Notes under the pieces: model-generated | What the model saw: the letters and a program-made list of their open reading frames with translations, nothing else | Told to the model about the DNA's origin: nothing | Database searches by the model: none | Part shown: positions 37,020 to 49,400 of the stretch, piece after piece | How the letters are laid out: the number at the start of each line of letters is the position of its first letter | How positions within the stretch are numbered: the first letter of the stretch is position 1 | Source of the DNA: Welwitschia mirabilis | Lineage: Eukaryota; Gnetophyta; Gnetopsida; Welwitschiales | DNA length: 64,000 nt | Direction of reading: 5' to 3' | Assembly (NCBI GenBank): GCA_051453625.1 | Contig: JBOZIK010000001.1 | Span: forward strand, 266,426,734-266,490,733 | Program-made: the position numbers and the translations under genes

Positions 37020-37821
37020 AAGCTACTCATGGTGAAATCAAGATATGCTTGTAAATATCATTAATATATGATAAATAGTAAAACCATGATAAGAATACAA
37101 ATATTACATGACCAAACCCAAATTTTATCAATAATAATAGGAATTCTATTTGTATTATACTCTTAGTGTCATTCTTTCATAGAGATAGATAACAAGAGCT
37201 ATGAATAAAGGAAGTGCAATGATAAAAAGCAATAAAGAATAAAATTGTATAAGAGATCTAGAAAAGGATATAGCATATAAAATAGTATAATAACATCATA
37301 GAAAAACATAAGTACTTAAATTAAATTCATGTACCTTCTACTCCAACTTAAGCACAATGTCATAATCTGATCCACCATAAACATGAGGATTATGTAGTTT
37401 TATCTTAAGCATAATGGCATAATCTCATCCATCATAAATATGAGGGTACTATATCCAAACCACCTAGCCTTCATAGAAAGAATAAAATAAGCATGAAATG
37501 TATGGATCTTTCAACATCTATAAAATAAATATTTAGGCTATGCAAGCTAGAATTAAAAGGAGAATCACTAAAAAGACCTTAAAGTAAAATTATGACTCAA
37601 TAAATCCTAAGCATAACAAATATGAGATTTATTAAAACTTGATATCAAATTAATGCACTAATAACTATAACATTTTATTGTCAAAAAAGTAAAATCATAT
37701 AATCTATAAAAGTACTGCTAAACTAAGAAGAAGCATGATAGCTTAGTATCTAGTCCATTCCTATGGAAGGCTTCAAAAGAATAGAGGACTAAAACTCTAA
37801 TTTATTATATAATGTAATGAT
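37020..37821 (-). repeat. possible G3 5' LTR, truncated
   Basis: Non-coding sequence right of the G3 primer site, up to the Copia-B target duplication. It lacks clear similarity to the G1 or G2 LTRs and no partner LTR was found, so the call rests on position only. Confidence 0.3.
37348..37449. repeat. 57-bp tandem duplication
   Basis: 'ttaagcacaatgtcataatctgatccaccataaacatgagg' from 37348 is followed 57 bp later by 'ttaagcataatggcataatctcatccatcataaatatgagg' from 37405. Confidence 0.85.
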
Positions 37822-37826
37822 GATAT

Positions 37827-38994
37827 TATTAGGATTTTATATTACTAATTAGTGTTTAACTAATATTATCTTTGTAGAATGAAATGTAATTTAATAGATT
37901 CAAGAAACCAAAGGATCCATAACCAAAAGATAGTCAATATTTGGATATGTTATAATTAAAGTAACTTGATTTTCTATCTAAGAACTTAATGTAGAGGTCA
38001 ATTGAACCTAAAAACATACATTTTTAGCTACTTCATATAGGATCAACTAGATCTATATGGGGTTTACTAGACTAAGAAATGTAGTTTTCAAGCTTCTCTA
38101 TAAGCACTATGTCATATGATATTAATTGAACATGAAAAAAAGCAGTTGACTAGAGTTTAGATGAGGGCAATTAGAACATGTAATATGAGTTACTTAGGTT
38201 GACCAAATGAAAAAGGGGACAATCAAATCAAGTGATGTGATTTACTTGTGTTAACTAGATATTTCGAGGATTCAACTAGCTAGAGCAGAAGCAGACATTT
38301 TCAAATAGTTTTCTAACTATTATTTTATCAAATCTATTAATTTCAAATGTTAGATTCCTTTCCAACTATCTAATGGCATATTCTAGGGAAATCTATTTAA
38401 ATAGATTATGCTCAAAAACTTAATAAAAATTGAATAGATTTTGAAAAAGGAGATTGTAGTCTTAACTTAAAGATATTATCTTTATAACATCATTATTCTC
38501 TTACTTATCACTTACCTTTGTACTAAATCTGAGCAATAAGGCTTCATTGTTAATTCTTTTATTTGAGTGACTTAGAGCATAGAGGATTCATTTCCTCACT
38601 CATCCTTGTGTTTTTTATTAAGGTTGAGACTTAGCCTATAAAAGTACATTTATGAAGGTTGAGGCTGAGCCTGCAAAAGTCTAATTTATGAAGGTTGAGA
38701 CTTAGCTTAAAAAAGTCTACTTTATAAGGTTAAAGATTTATCTTGAAAAGCTAGTGGATAGTAAAGTAAGAAAGATCTAGAATGGTCTTGGTTATTACAC
38801 ATCTTCTAAGAGTGAAGTAGGATGTATCCCAAACCACTATAAATCTTATCTTATGAATTTCTTCAGTTCTACTTTTGATTTTGTTTTATTATATTTTGTT
38901 ATGTCATAATTCATTTCTTGGGTAGTAATAGTTATTTAATTTTTTTTGGGAATTAATCCTGTTCATTTTCTCCTTTAGGGTTCTCAATCCTACA
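37827..38994 (+). repeat. Copia-B 5' LTR
   Basis: It starts TATTAGGATTTTATATTACTAATTAG (first dinucleotide TG decayed to TA) and ends 'ctcaatcctaca'. It is collinear with 56289-57470 throughout, for example 'aaggatccataaccaaaagatagt' and 'actatgtcatatg'. It contains 35-36 bp tandem repeats at 38620-38758. Confidence 0.9.
38620..38758 (+). repeat. four 35-36 bp tandem repeats in the Copia-B LTR
   Basis: The unit is 'aaggttgagacttagcctacaaaagtcca(tttatg)', starting at 38620, 38655, 38691 and 38726. The right LTR has the same array at about 57110-57238. Confidence 0.85.
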
Positions 38995-39011
38995 TTTGAT
39001 ATTAGAGCTCC
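38995..39011 (+). promoter_or_regulatory. Copia-B primer binding site
   Basis: TTTGATATTAGAGCTCC lies directly after the LTR end TACA. The reference plant copia site is TTTGGTATCAGAGCTCC (initiator Met tRNA), with one G-to-A and one C-to-T change. Confidence 0.85.
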
Positions 39012-39065
39012 AAGTTGAGTCAACACTAAGATTTTAATCAATTTTTAACTCAATAATCCTAGCCA

Positions 39066-40210
39066 TGAGTTTTATTGCAAAAGGTTTCTTTGTTTCTAGG
39101 CATTCACTATTTGATGTAACAACATGAATATTGGAAGGATAAAATGAAAATTTTCTTAAGATATCTTGATACAGATTATGAGAATATATTGATCACATGT
39201 TATAGCCACTCTATTACAACACAAAAGGATGCCAAAGATAATTCTATAGTAATATTAAAACCAAAAGATAAATTGACTAAATTCGATAAAGCTAATGCTA
39301 CTATTGATGCTCATGCTTTAAATGTAATTTTTGGTGCTATGACTACAGATGTGTTTAAGATAATAGTAAACTACAAGACTATCAAAAAAGCATGGGATAT
39401 TCCTTCTATTACTCATAAAGGAACATCCATTGTCAAGTAAGCAAAGATGCAGATGTTGATTATAAAATTTAAAGAGATTAAGATGAATGAGGAAGATACT
39501 CTTCAAGATTTCTTTGCTAGTATAATGAACATTGTAAACTCCATGAAAAATCTTGGAGAAAAGATGGAAGAAGCCAACATAGTAAGAAAGATCTTAAGAT
39601 TCCTTCCTAAGAGATTTAAACCAAAGGTCACTATAATTGAAGAAATTAAAGATCTCAATAAGACAACACTAGACACACTATAAGGTAAACTTCAAACTTA
39701 TGAATCAAAATTTTTTTAATAGAAAGAAGAGTTTTTCTTTCAAAAGTATGTAGAAATATATTAAAAGTAATCGTTCATAAGATGAATTAGATGAAATAGC
39801 TCTTTTAGTAAAAAATTTAAATGATTTTTATTAAAAAGAAAAGATAGAGGATTTAACAAAATTTTTAGGCATATGAAAAATAATGGTATCAATTATGAGA
39901 AACTAAAGAACCTAAATAAGACCTCACTAGTAGTTAATTGGCATAATTTTAAAGAAGAAGAAGAAGAAGAAAGCTTAAATAAAGAATATAGAGAAAATAG
40001 AACATTATTTCTTATGGCATTGTAAATCCTACTACTCAGTCATCAAAACACATTGAGCATGATGATTTAAACATGAATGAAGATGAAGAAGAGAAGGATA
40101 TTAAAGACACATATCATGAACTATATCAAGAATGTAAAATAGTTATTGTAAAAGTAAATTAACTCAATAATATTATCAAGGATTTGAGAAGGGATCATGA
40201 AGTGATAAAT
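39066..40210 (+). pseudogene. Copia-B gag, N-terminal part (UBN2-type), interrupted by G2
   Basis: The copia gag capsid begins near ATG 39066, with the diagnostic 'YWKDKMKIFLRYLD' at about 39129 after a frameshift. The main frame is open at 39144-39437, then continues at 39447-39680 after one stop in 'SIVK*AKMQM'. 'DTLQDFFASIMNIVNSM', 'NIVRKILRFLPKRFKPKV' and 'IEEIKDLNKTTLDTL' are typical of the gag_pre/UBN2 family. A second stop follows in 'DTL*GKLQTYE'. Both stops fit Gln codons changed by C-to-T. Further on, 'LDEIALLVKNLNDFY' (about 39790) and an acidic coiled-coil-like stretch (40070-40200) follow. The frame ends at 40210, where G2 was inserted with duplication of TAAAT. Confidence 0.9.
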
Positions 40211-41295
40211 TGTTGTAGTATGTATTTGTGCAAGTACTTAAGTTTAAAAGGATTCTATCATTCATAAAATAAATAGATATATCACATAATACAATATGAT
40301 AGTATGAGTAGGAGTAGACTCGAGATGTTGTCTTCATATTAAAAACTATAAGATAAGACTCAGATTACTTTGAAAAAGGATAACAAGAACCAAAAATAAA
40401 GAATAATATAAGAAATAAAAAGGTACAATGCAAGTTCAAAATAAAACCTAATCTAACATGTAATGAAAAAATGGAACTAATACTATTTGCTTTTAGCCTT
40501 AACAAAGGTTGCTATTGATAATCTATATCACCCAAGAAATTGTCACCAGATTAAGGAAAACATAGAGTATAAAGAGAATCAGAAAATATACAATGAAAAT
40601 ATGAAAATAAATAAGGTTTATATTAAGATTGAATAATAAGAATCTTGGTTACAAGACAACTGGGTATCAATGGAGGATACATAGCCCTCTACCAAGTGCA
40701 CATCTTTTTGTAACACTCAAAATGAATATTCCACCCTTCGATCTCCTATTACAAGAATTTCCGGTGTAATGAAGATGAGAATAAGAATCAAAAGAGGGCT
40801 TATTTATAAGAAAATATAGCAAAAAAAGACAAATAGAAGGAATAGTAAGGCACACTCATTTATAGTACAAAAACAGATGAAATGGTTAATGGTCACTATT
40901 AGAGTCGATTACATGTAAGGTTCATCCAAGATTTATCTAGATGATAAGGAGGATGAAAACTCTTTAGAAATGGTGATTTAGAATTATGACTTAATAGTCC
41001 ACATTAGCGTGCAAATGTTTCATAATCCTATCTTTTGTTGAAACGATGGAGAGAACGACAGTTTTCTTTAATCATTTTCTTGAGATATAACTTAGTAGTT
41101 TTATTAGTAATCCTTTTCTAAATTTATATACATTAGAATATGCCTTTAATACATCAAATCTAGGTAAGAATCACATATTTCTGAGATGTCCTATTAAATC
41201 TCTAAAATCCTCAGAATTGCACCTAAACCTAAATAAAAGTTCTACAAAATAACTCATAAAACCCCATTAAATAATCACTAATTAGTAATGCAACA
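40211..41295 (-). repeat. G2 left (3') LTR
   Basis: It starts TGTTGTAGTATGTATTTGTG and ends '...attagtaatgcaaca', so TG...CA on the minus strand. It parallels the other two G2 LTRs, for example 'cttaacaaaggttgctattgataatctatatcac' and 'ggaggatacatagccctctaccaagtgcacatct'. Confidence 0.9.
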
Positions 41296-41310
41296 TAGCC
41301 TCCCACTTAG
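41296..41310 (-). promoter_or_regulatory. G2 polypurine tract
   Basis: The minus strand reads CTAAGTGGGAGGCTA immediately before the LTR start TGTTGC. Confidence 0.75.
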
Positions 41311-43500
41311 TCTTTATCAGTCTCTGATAAAAACTAGGTGAAGAACATAATTATGAGCCAATTTTTTTTCAAAAGGTAGTTATAGAAATTATAAAATAGG
41401 CTTATAAAACACATCACACAGATAAATGATAAGTAATGCATAATGTGTATAAAAATTTTGAAAACTTTTATCTTATGAAATACCCAAATTAAGTTGAAAA
41501 TTCTTAAAAATTAACCATGAAAATGGGTCTCTGCCCTCTACCTCCTCCCCCCCACCCAAAGAAAAAGTAATACATCTTATATTGGAAAATAAAGTAAAGA
41601 AAGTAGATAGAAGTAAAAAGACAGGTAAAAGAGGACAAATTTATAAATGAATTACAAAGCCAAGTAATGTCAAATTTGAAAAATATAGATCTATGAAATA
41701 TTATGATAAGTAAAGAAAAAAGTAGACAATAAAAATGTTTAGTCTCAAAAATGAGTAAGAGTAGTTCTTACAACACCATAAATAAAATTTATTAAGAAAA
41801 TCCAAATAAGTATAAAATCTAACTTTAAAAAGTATGATGATAAGAAAATACAGTAGTCACTTTAAAATAACTAATTAAAGCATAAAATAAAACAAAAAGA
41901 ATGGGCATAAGTAATAGAAGTGAAAGAAAGCTTACTTATCTAATATTTTAACCTAGTATACTCCCATAAAAGAAATCATAACAATTGATGTGAAAATGCA
42001 TGACTTGATGTATAAAAAATTCCATTCAATGAGGTAGTGGTTATGATGATGATAAAAATAAAATGAATAATCAGATCAAAGGATTGCTCAAAAATGAACT
42101 CACCTAACATCATCTTAAAATAAACATCTAAATCTCAATAAATGAAATGATCATGTGGAATAGACTAAGAATCTAGGAAACAAGCAATACCTCTGATGAC
42201 AGCAGGAGCACCAGTAATTTCATAGCCTCAAAGTTTTTATTATCTATGATGAGGGGAGTGCAGCTACCATCAGAGAAGTAAGGAGCTGTGAAGCATGGCT
42301 AACTGACTTCCTAGTAGAGTTATCATAGCTATCATATTACACTGCCAAAGGATTCTCTTGGAAATATTTTCCTCAATGTACTTAAGGTAGGACATTATGA
42401 TGATCATGTTTTTTGAAATATGACAAATAAAACCTTATGGCCTTATTTCACCTCTTTTTTTTTAAAAGATAAATTCCACATGACCAAACATTCTAAAAGA
42501 TAAAGGTAAAAATTGTAAGATAAAGATAGAAAAAAAAACTCTTAAAAAATCTAAAATCCTTTTACCATTGAGAAAAATAAGCATCTTCCTTTAAATTGAA
42601 GTTTATGAACATGTTAATGTACTAAGATTGATTGAATTCAATCTTACCAGTAAAATGCCCAAGTCAAAAGACTCGTCATGAAAATAAATACATAAGTCAA
42701 GTTTGAAAAATTATCAAGTAATTCTATAATAACCTCCAAAGAAAAAACTAAGAGAAAATTCAGATAGTTTTAATCATAAAATTCCAAAAATTGACCATTT
42801 ACTTCCTAAATTTTTCAAGCAGTCAAATCAGAAATCTCAACAGAGCCATAAAAATTTATCTTTTCAAAAGAAAAAAAAAGATAAAAAAGATGATTTTATT
42901 GACTATCATCATACTCATCATCTAGATAATAGACAGGATGATAGAAATAAGAAAGAAAAACAAAAATTATTAAAAAACACAAAAAATTATTAGAAAGTTA
43001 GAAAGCTAACAAAATAGACTATTATCTTATCTATCATAAGGATGACATAGGAGACTGTATATTATTATAACAAAAAAAAGGTATAAACTTTAAATAGAAA
43101 CAAAAAAAAACTAAAAATAGAAAATGAAATCAGAGACTATCAAAATAGAAAGCTAAAAAGAAAATACCAAAGAAAGCAAAGTTTTATTTAATTCCTAAAT
43201 TTAAAAAACACTTTTATTGAAAAGAAAAAAGGGAAAATTAAGGATTTGTTTTGCTCTTAAGATTTTCAAATAAATAAGGTCTAAACCAAAAATTTACCAA
43301 TTGATAAAGCATAAAAGATGTATAGTCATTTTCAAGTAAAATCAATTAGATGAAGAAAGGAGTAATAGAAAGCGCTCTATGATACCACATTAAAGCATAA
43401 ATTTTGGAAGTCAAAGGGAAGAGAAATGGTAACTCTAATAAAATATTTTTATTAAATGTAAGATGTTTATTTTGAGCATCATAATAAAAATTATATTCAA
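41311..43500 (-). repeat. G2 3' internal non-coding region
   Basis: Non-coding, and collinear with the G1 unit, for example 'caatacctctgatgacagcaggagcaccagtaatttcatagcct' near 42186 against 14407, and 'atcatattacactgccaaag' near 42328. It is also found inverted at 48320-49400. Includes an inverted-repeat motif at 42903-42944. Reverse transcriptase and integrase, which should lie upstream of this region, are absent. Confidence 0.7.
42903..42944. repeat. nested inverted-repeat motif in G2
   Basis: The plus strand reads CTATCATC near 42903 and GATGATAG ending 42944, a perfect 8-bp outer stem. Between them is the inner near-palindrome TCATCTAGATAATAGA. Confidence 0.7.
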
Positions 43501-43559
43501 GTCCATTAAAAACATTTTCATCCAAATTTAAATTATTATTTTTAACTTTTCACTTATGT

Positions 43560-46470
43560 AATTAACAATATTCCTCATAATCTTTCTTGAAACGTTGGAC
43601 TTCCTTACACTTTAAAGGTTGTACTTTTTCATCACTGTTAAGTTGGTTATTACAAAGCATAAGCTAATTTGAATTCATATCTCTTTATTTAAGTGGATGA
43701 TGTTGTAGGAATAAAGTTGGTTTAATGTTATCTTTAATGTTTATTTTATCATCACCTAAATATTTTTGAGTTACATCAAAGACTTTAATTGAAAACATTC
43801 TATTTTTAAAGTAACATTACATTGTTCCTGCTTTTGTGTTAATGATGCTATGGGTTGTTACATAAAAGGCTCTTCCTAGAAGTAAACGGTATCTTATATT
43901 ATGCTCAATGTCTATGATAATCACATCTATGAAGTAGCAAGCCTCTTCTATTTGAATTGCCAAATCTTTAATAATTCTTAACAGTTTCTTAACTAAAGTA
44001 TCTACTAATTCTAAAATAACCGGAGTAGGGCTCTTCTATCCTTCAAACCAAGTCTCTTACAAATGTGAAGTGGCATAGTGTTAACACTTCCTTAAATGTC
44101 TATCAAGGCTTTTCTAATCTTTTTATTTTCCTCTAAAGTAACATTCACTATTACTGCTCCTAGATCTTTAAATTTTGGTAATTTTTATAACACCAAATTT
44201 ATGAGCGACTATGCTAGAAAGACTTTTCTAGGGATGACTCATTTTTAGATTCTCCTTATTAAGTCCTTTTAAAGCATTGAGTATCCTGAATTTTGTTGAA
44301 AAAGTTTTCAAAAGGATAAGTTTATGCTTATGTATTTTATCAAGGCTTTAAGATGTTCATTAAACATTTAATTATTGATAAGCCTATCAAGGCAAGGGGT
44401 GGTTTATTGAGAAATATTTTTTATTTTTATTTTTACCAAGAGAAGAGAAGTTATAGTCTTCTAATATTTCAATGTCTTCTTCCTCTTCTTCTTTATTATT
44501 TTATGGAAAGTTCATTTGGAGGAGGATTTGTTTCTTTTCTAGTTCTTATCACAACCTTACAATCTTTTCTTAGTTCATTTGGGTTTGGTGAAGGTTGTAT
44601 ATCTAATGTTTCTTAAGGTTTTTAGTTTGATAGTATTGTTTTTTGAAAGATGTTTACAATGTTTTCCATGTTGGCATTTGTTTTTCTAAGTTTCTCCATA
44701 AAGTTTGTGAGTTGATCATTTGAATATTGGTAGTCGGATGAACATGGTGGGTAGTTTGTATTTTTCAATCAGTTTCTAAAAGTTTGAGAATTATTTTAAA
44801 AATGAGCACTCAACCTAGGTTGTAATTGATTTTAGTTTTAAAATTTTTGAGATGTTTGATTGAAAGCATAAACTTAATCACAAATTTTTTCTTTCTATCT
44901 TGATAAAAGAGGATAGTTTTTGATGATATGATAATTATCCTCATATAACTCATAAGTTTGTATAACATTTCTTTCAGTTATAGATTTGGCATCTAAGATT
45001 ATTTTTGCATACTTCTCAAAGATGATTATAAAATCCATCATGAAATTTATAGGATTAGATTCTACCTCTTTTTATTGTTTAACCTCTTTTAAGTCTTTGA
45101 TAAGTTGGCCCAGAGTTGAATTTTATTTAGGAGTTAATCAAGTTTAACTAACCTTTATAACTTCTTTTAATTTTGTCCAAGCATCATCTAATGTAAGGTC
45201 CATGAGGTTTTCTACATAAGAAAAATCTACAAGTTATTTTATGTGTGGATTTATCTTACTATAAAAGTAGTCTATTAGCTCTATTAGTGAATAAGCATCT
45301 ACTAAATTAGAATGATAGGATACAAAGAATTGCTCATATGTGGAGGCATAGTTTTCATTTACTTTTTTTTAAAAAGTCTGTTACCTTCTTTTTTTGTTCT
45401 TCTTATAGTTTCTTCAAACATAAATCTTTCTATAAATTTTACCTAGACTTGATCCCATATTTTTAAGCTTTTGTGGGAAATAGTTTTTAGCCAAAGTTTT
45501 TCTCTACCTCTTAAAATCATGGGAAAGATTACTATGTATGTTGTATCACTAATTTTTTGTTTCCATTTCCCAATCTAAAGATTAGTTATCTAATTTCTGT
45601 AATATGTTGAAGGAGGTTCTCATCATTTTCTCCATTAAAAGTTAGGTAGGCATTTAGGTTTTTAAGATTAATATCATGTCCTGGGGGTAGGTTAAAAGAT
45701 GTTTGAATCTCTTTTTACTTACTGCCTAACAATTCCCTAAGCATAAATTTTTTATTACGGGTAGAAGATCATATGATTTATTTTTGCTTACAAGAGGTAG
45801 TTAACATTATGAACTAGTTCTCTTCTTCTATGAGGTTTTCGTTAAGAAAATCTGATTCAAAAAATTTAAATTCTAAAGGAGGATTGAATGCACCTTGAGA
45901 TTGCATTTTTTATTTTTTTCCTATGTCCACTAGTACTTCTTTAATGTTTTTCCTCTATTAGTGGCCTTTCTATCTAATATTTCTTCCATTGATTAATCAT
46001 ATTATAGCATCCTTCAAATAGAAAAAGACAAAAAATAGATAAAAAGCAATAGACTATTATATTATCTATCATGAGAATAATAGAAGCAACGAAACACACA
46101 GGAACTAGAAAAATAGAAAAAGAATAGAAACCAAAATAAAAATCCAAAAAATCAGGAAATAGAATTACAATCCACCTTCTTGTTTAGATGGCATAGAAGA
46201 CAACAAAAAATAATTTATTACAAAGAAATTTAAAACCAAAAATAAAACTGAGAATAAAAATTTCAAGCTATCATCTTGTCTTATCATGTCAAAGATGGAA
46301 GGGAGAACCCCTATTATTCTACAGAAACTAAAACTAAAAATCTAAAACTGAAAACTATACAACAGAAAACCTATAGCTTCTAATAAAGTACAATGTGGTT
46401 ATAGATAAATAATGGATCAAAGGTTTAATATACTCACTCAAATGATGACAACCCTTGTACTCCTCAATAG
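43560..46470 (-). pseudogene. G2 left copy gag-protease (decayed)
   Basis: Right to left on the minus strand. Near 45440-45540 is the gag core 'VIFPMILRGREKLWLKTISH' with 'KSLKIWDQV', then 'ERFMFEETIRR' (about 45400). Gag continues through 'LVDFSYVENLMDLTLDDAW' (about 45200). A knuckle relic 'YELYEDNYHIIKNYP' lies near 44930, with its Cys residues changed to Tyr. The retropepsin-type region, about 43760-44240, ends in 'LLLGRAFYVTTHSIINT' and 'FKNRMFSIKVFDV'. It is homologous to 51310-53400. It has many stops, so it is non-functional. Confidence 0.8.
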
Positions 46471-46492
46471 TGTTACCCAACAATGATGCCAA
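46471..46492 (-). promoter_or_regulatory. G2 left copy primer binding site
   Basis: The minus strand reads TTGGCATCATTGTTGGGTAACA, two bases inside the LTR edge. It resembles TTGGCGCCGTTGTCGGGGAACA, with C/G positions turned to T/A. Confidence 0.8.
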
Positions 46493-46494
46493 TT

Positions 46495-47587
46495 TATTAT
46501 GATATGTTTTTATATAAGTGATTAAGTTTAAAAGGATTCTATTATTCATAAAATAAATAGATATCTCACATAATACAACACTTAGGTATAAGTGATAGTA
46601 TATCTAAAACATTGTATTCACATTAAAGACTATGAGATGAGATTTAGATTGCTTTAAAAAAGAATAATAGAAATCAAAAATAAAAAATATTGCAAAAAAT
46701 AAAATTTACAATGAAAATCCAAGACGCAACTAATTTAGATGAAATAAAAAAATGAAACTAATACTACTTGATTTTAGCCTTAACAAAGGCTACCCTTGAT
46801 AATCTATATCACTCAAGAAATTGTCACTAGATCAAGGGAAACATAAACTATAAGGATTATCAAAGAAATTAATATGAAAATATGAAAATAAAATAAGGTT
46901 TTTATATTAAGAGAGTAAAAATATATGAATTACAAAATAGCTAATCTTCAATGAAGAATACACAACCCTCACCAAAGGAACATCTTTCTATAACACTTGA
47001 GATGGATCTCTCACTCTTCGATCTCCTATCATGAGAATTTTCGATGTGATAAAAATGAGAAGGAGAGTTAAAAGAAGACTTATTTATAATAATTTATAAT
47101 AGAAAATGAAAAATTGAAGGCACGGCTAGATGTGCTCATTTACATAAATGAAATGGACAAAATGTTTAAAGGTCACTATCAAAGTCAGTTACATGTTAGT
47201 GTCATACTAACTATCATTTAGATGAAAATAAGAATGACAGCTCATTACAAAAAATGGCTTAGAACACTGACCTAGTGGTAATTTGGTAATCCATATCAGT
47301 AACCAATAGTATCATCGTACTACTTGTTGTGGAGATGATAGGGGGGATAATTATCTTCTTAGTCATATTTTTTTGAAGAAAATTTTTATTTTTATTAGTT
47401 AATCCTTCTTCAAAGATTGATATAACAGAATGTATCTTTAACACATCAAATCTAAGTGAGAAGTGTGTATTTCCAAGATTTCCTATTGTATCTCTAAAAT
47501 CCTCAGAATTACACCTAAACTTATTTAAAAGTACTACAAAACAACTTATAAAACTTCATCAAATAATGATAAATTGGTAGTGGAATA
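46495..47587 (-). repeat. G2 middle LTR
   Basis: It runs from TATTATGATATG to '...aaattggtagtggaata'. It is collinear with the LTRs at 40211 and 54046, but the right end is decayed and directly abuts foreign plus-strand coding sequence with no polypurine tract. Confidence 0.85.
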
Positions 47588-48080
47588 CTTAACATACTAA
47601 CTTAATGTAACTCTCTTAGTTTTTCACCTTATGAACTTATGTATGAAAAAGTTTGTATCTTACCAATTAATGTATGTTAAAGCTCTTATTATTATTTTTA
47701 TCAACTTAATAGTATAGACCTTTATAAAAATCTAATAAATATATTAGCCTAGCTTAATTACTTAGTTAAAAAATTTACACATGCTATACATCACCAACTC
47801 ATTTACAAAGCCGAAGCTGAGTTCAAATATGCTAAAACATTAATTCATAAAAAATTTAAACTTTGTTAACTTGTTCTTATCTACAATACTAAAGTGTATC
47901 TTTTACACAACAAGTTGATCTGCAAATGGTTAGTTCCTGATATTATATAAAAATTATGTTCTAATGGCTCCATTAAGATTTCTAACTTAGATACTAGGGA
48001 GATCCAGAAAGTTAATGGAAAAAAGTTAAAAATATATGAAAACTTTTTTGATACAACCTTAAACATGATAGAATAAATTG
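47588..48080 (+). pseudogene. gypsy integrase C-terminal remnant, plus strand
   Basis: One frame (phase of 47624) carries 'SPYELMYEKVCILPINV', then 'AEAEFKYAKTLIHKKFK' (47810), then 'HNKLICKWLVPDII', and 'VNGKKLKIYENFF' (48011). These match, in order and spacing, the end of Athila-type integrases: TPYxLVYGKxCHLPVE, the basic linker, KLRSRWxGPF and VNGQRLKxYxE. The frame has several stops. Orientation is opposite to the flanking G2 parts. It is the only integrase of the gypsy type I found in the window. Confidence 0.85.
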
Positions 48081-49400
48081 TTTTGGAGATTTTCCTTGAT
48101 GAGAAGAACTTCCTTCATATTATTGTCTACATTATGTTTTAGCTTATTCTTTTGGTGAATGTTATAATATTACTTGATCATCTTTAACTTAACTTATGTA
48201 TTTACTTTATGAATTTTTCATGACTAGTATTTATACTTGGGTATTTTATACTTAGGTATTTATACTTGGGTATTTACTTTATGAAGTTTCCTACTACATC
48301 TAGGTAAATTTTTTTTAAAGTAATCATTGTCAGTGTTGGTAGCTATGGTAACTCCACTGGGGGATCAGTTAACCATGCTTTATGGGTTCTTATTTCTTTA
48401 ACTATGGTTACACTCCCCTCATCATGAAAAGTCTTAATAAAACTTTGAGGCTATGGAATCAATGATATTTTTGATATTATCAGAGGCATTTTTTTTCTCT
48501 AGACTCTTAGTCTTCCCACATGATCATTTCATTTTTTAAGATTTAAGTGTATTTTGATGTGTGAGTAGGTGAGTTTATTTCTAAGTAGCTTTTGGTCTTA
48601 TAACTTAATGTTTTGAGCACTTTATCTTTGATGTCATTATAACCACTACCTTTTTTATTCAAAATTTATGAATTTGATACATTTTATTATGCATCTTTAC
48701 TTAAGTGGCTTTATGATATCATCCAAGAGGGTTTTCTAAGGTAAAATTTATGGTAGATATGCTATTTTTTTCATATTTCTAATTGTTCTCTTTTTTTAGT
48801 TTTTCTTTGATTATTTGGTTTGTTATTTCAAAGTCATTTACACATTTTTTCATCATCATTTTTATGACCTTATTATTTAGTAGTTTTCTTATTTTTATTT
48901 TCATTTTTACGCATGTTGTTTTATTAATAAAGTTGATTTTCTTTTAGTATTTTGACTAGATGATATTCCCTTTTAATTAGATGATGTTCTTTACTATTCT
49001 TATGATGTTACTTTGAATATTCTTGAGTTCTATATATTTTTATAATCATTTTGTAGTTTAAGAAAATTGGTTTAGTTTTTTAATTATACTTCATTTTACT
49101 TAGTATATTTTCATCATCCCATCTTTCAATCTTTTAATTCCTTGGATTTTTTGTTATTTCTTATTCTTATTCATCATAATTTTTTACTATTTCTTATCTT
49201 TCTAGTTTTTTGATAAAATATGATAAATTTATACTAATATCTAAGCCTAACATATTTAGATAATGTTTTTATTTCTTTAAAACTTTTCAAAGTTCTATCA
49301 TCCACTATGTTGTTTAGACAACAAGGTAGACGATAGATGAGATTTTTCTTAAAGTCATCATAAGGCTATTGTTTAGATGATATGATCAAATGACAATGTG
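48081..49400 (+). repeat. G2-type 3' internal non-coding region, inverted copy
   Basis: This reads as the reverse complement of about 41500-42430. Examples are 'ggtaactccactgggggatcagttaaccatgc', 'acactcccctcatcatgaaaa' and 'tgatattatcagaggcat' near 48350-48490. It follows the integrase remnant in the order expected for a plus-strand element. The homology fades after about 49000 and the end is approximate. Confidence 0.7.

Noticed and set aside
44353-44616. Plus-strand open frame of 87 codons with a hydrophobic stretch
   Set aside because: It is antisense to the G2 gag-protease remnant. The Phe/Leu/Ser-rich composition is what antisense of an AT-rich Lys/Glu/Asn-rich frame gives.
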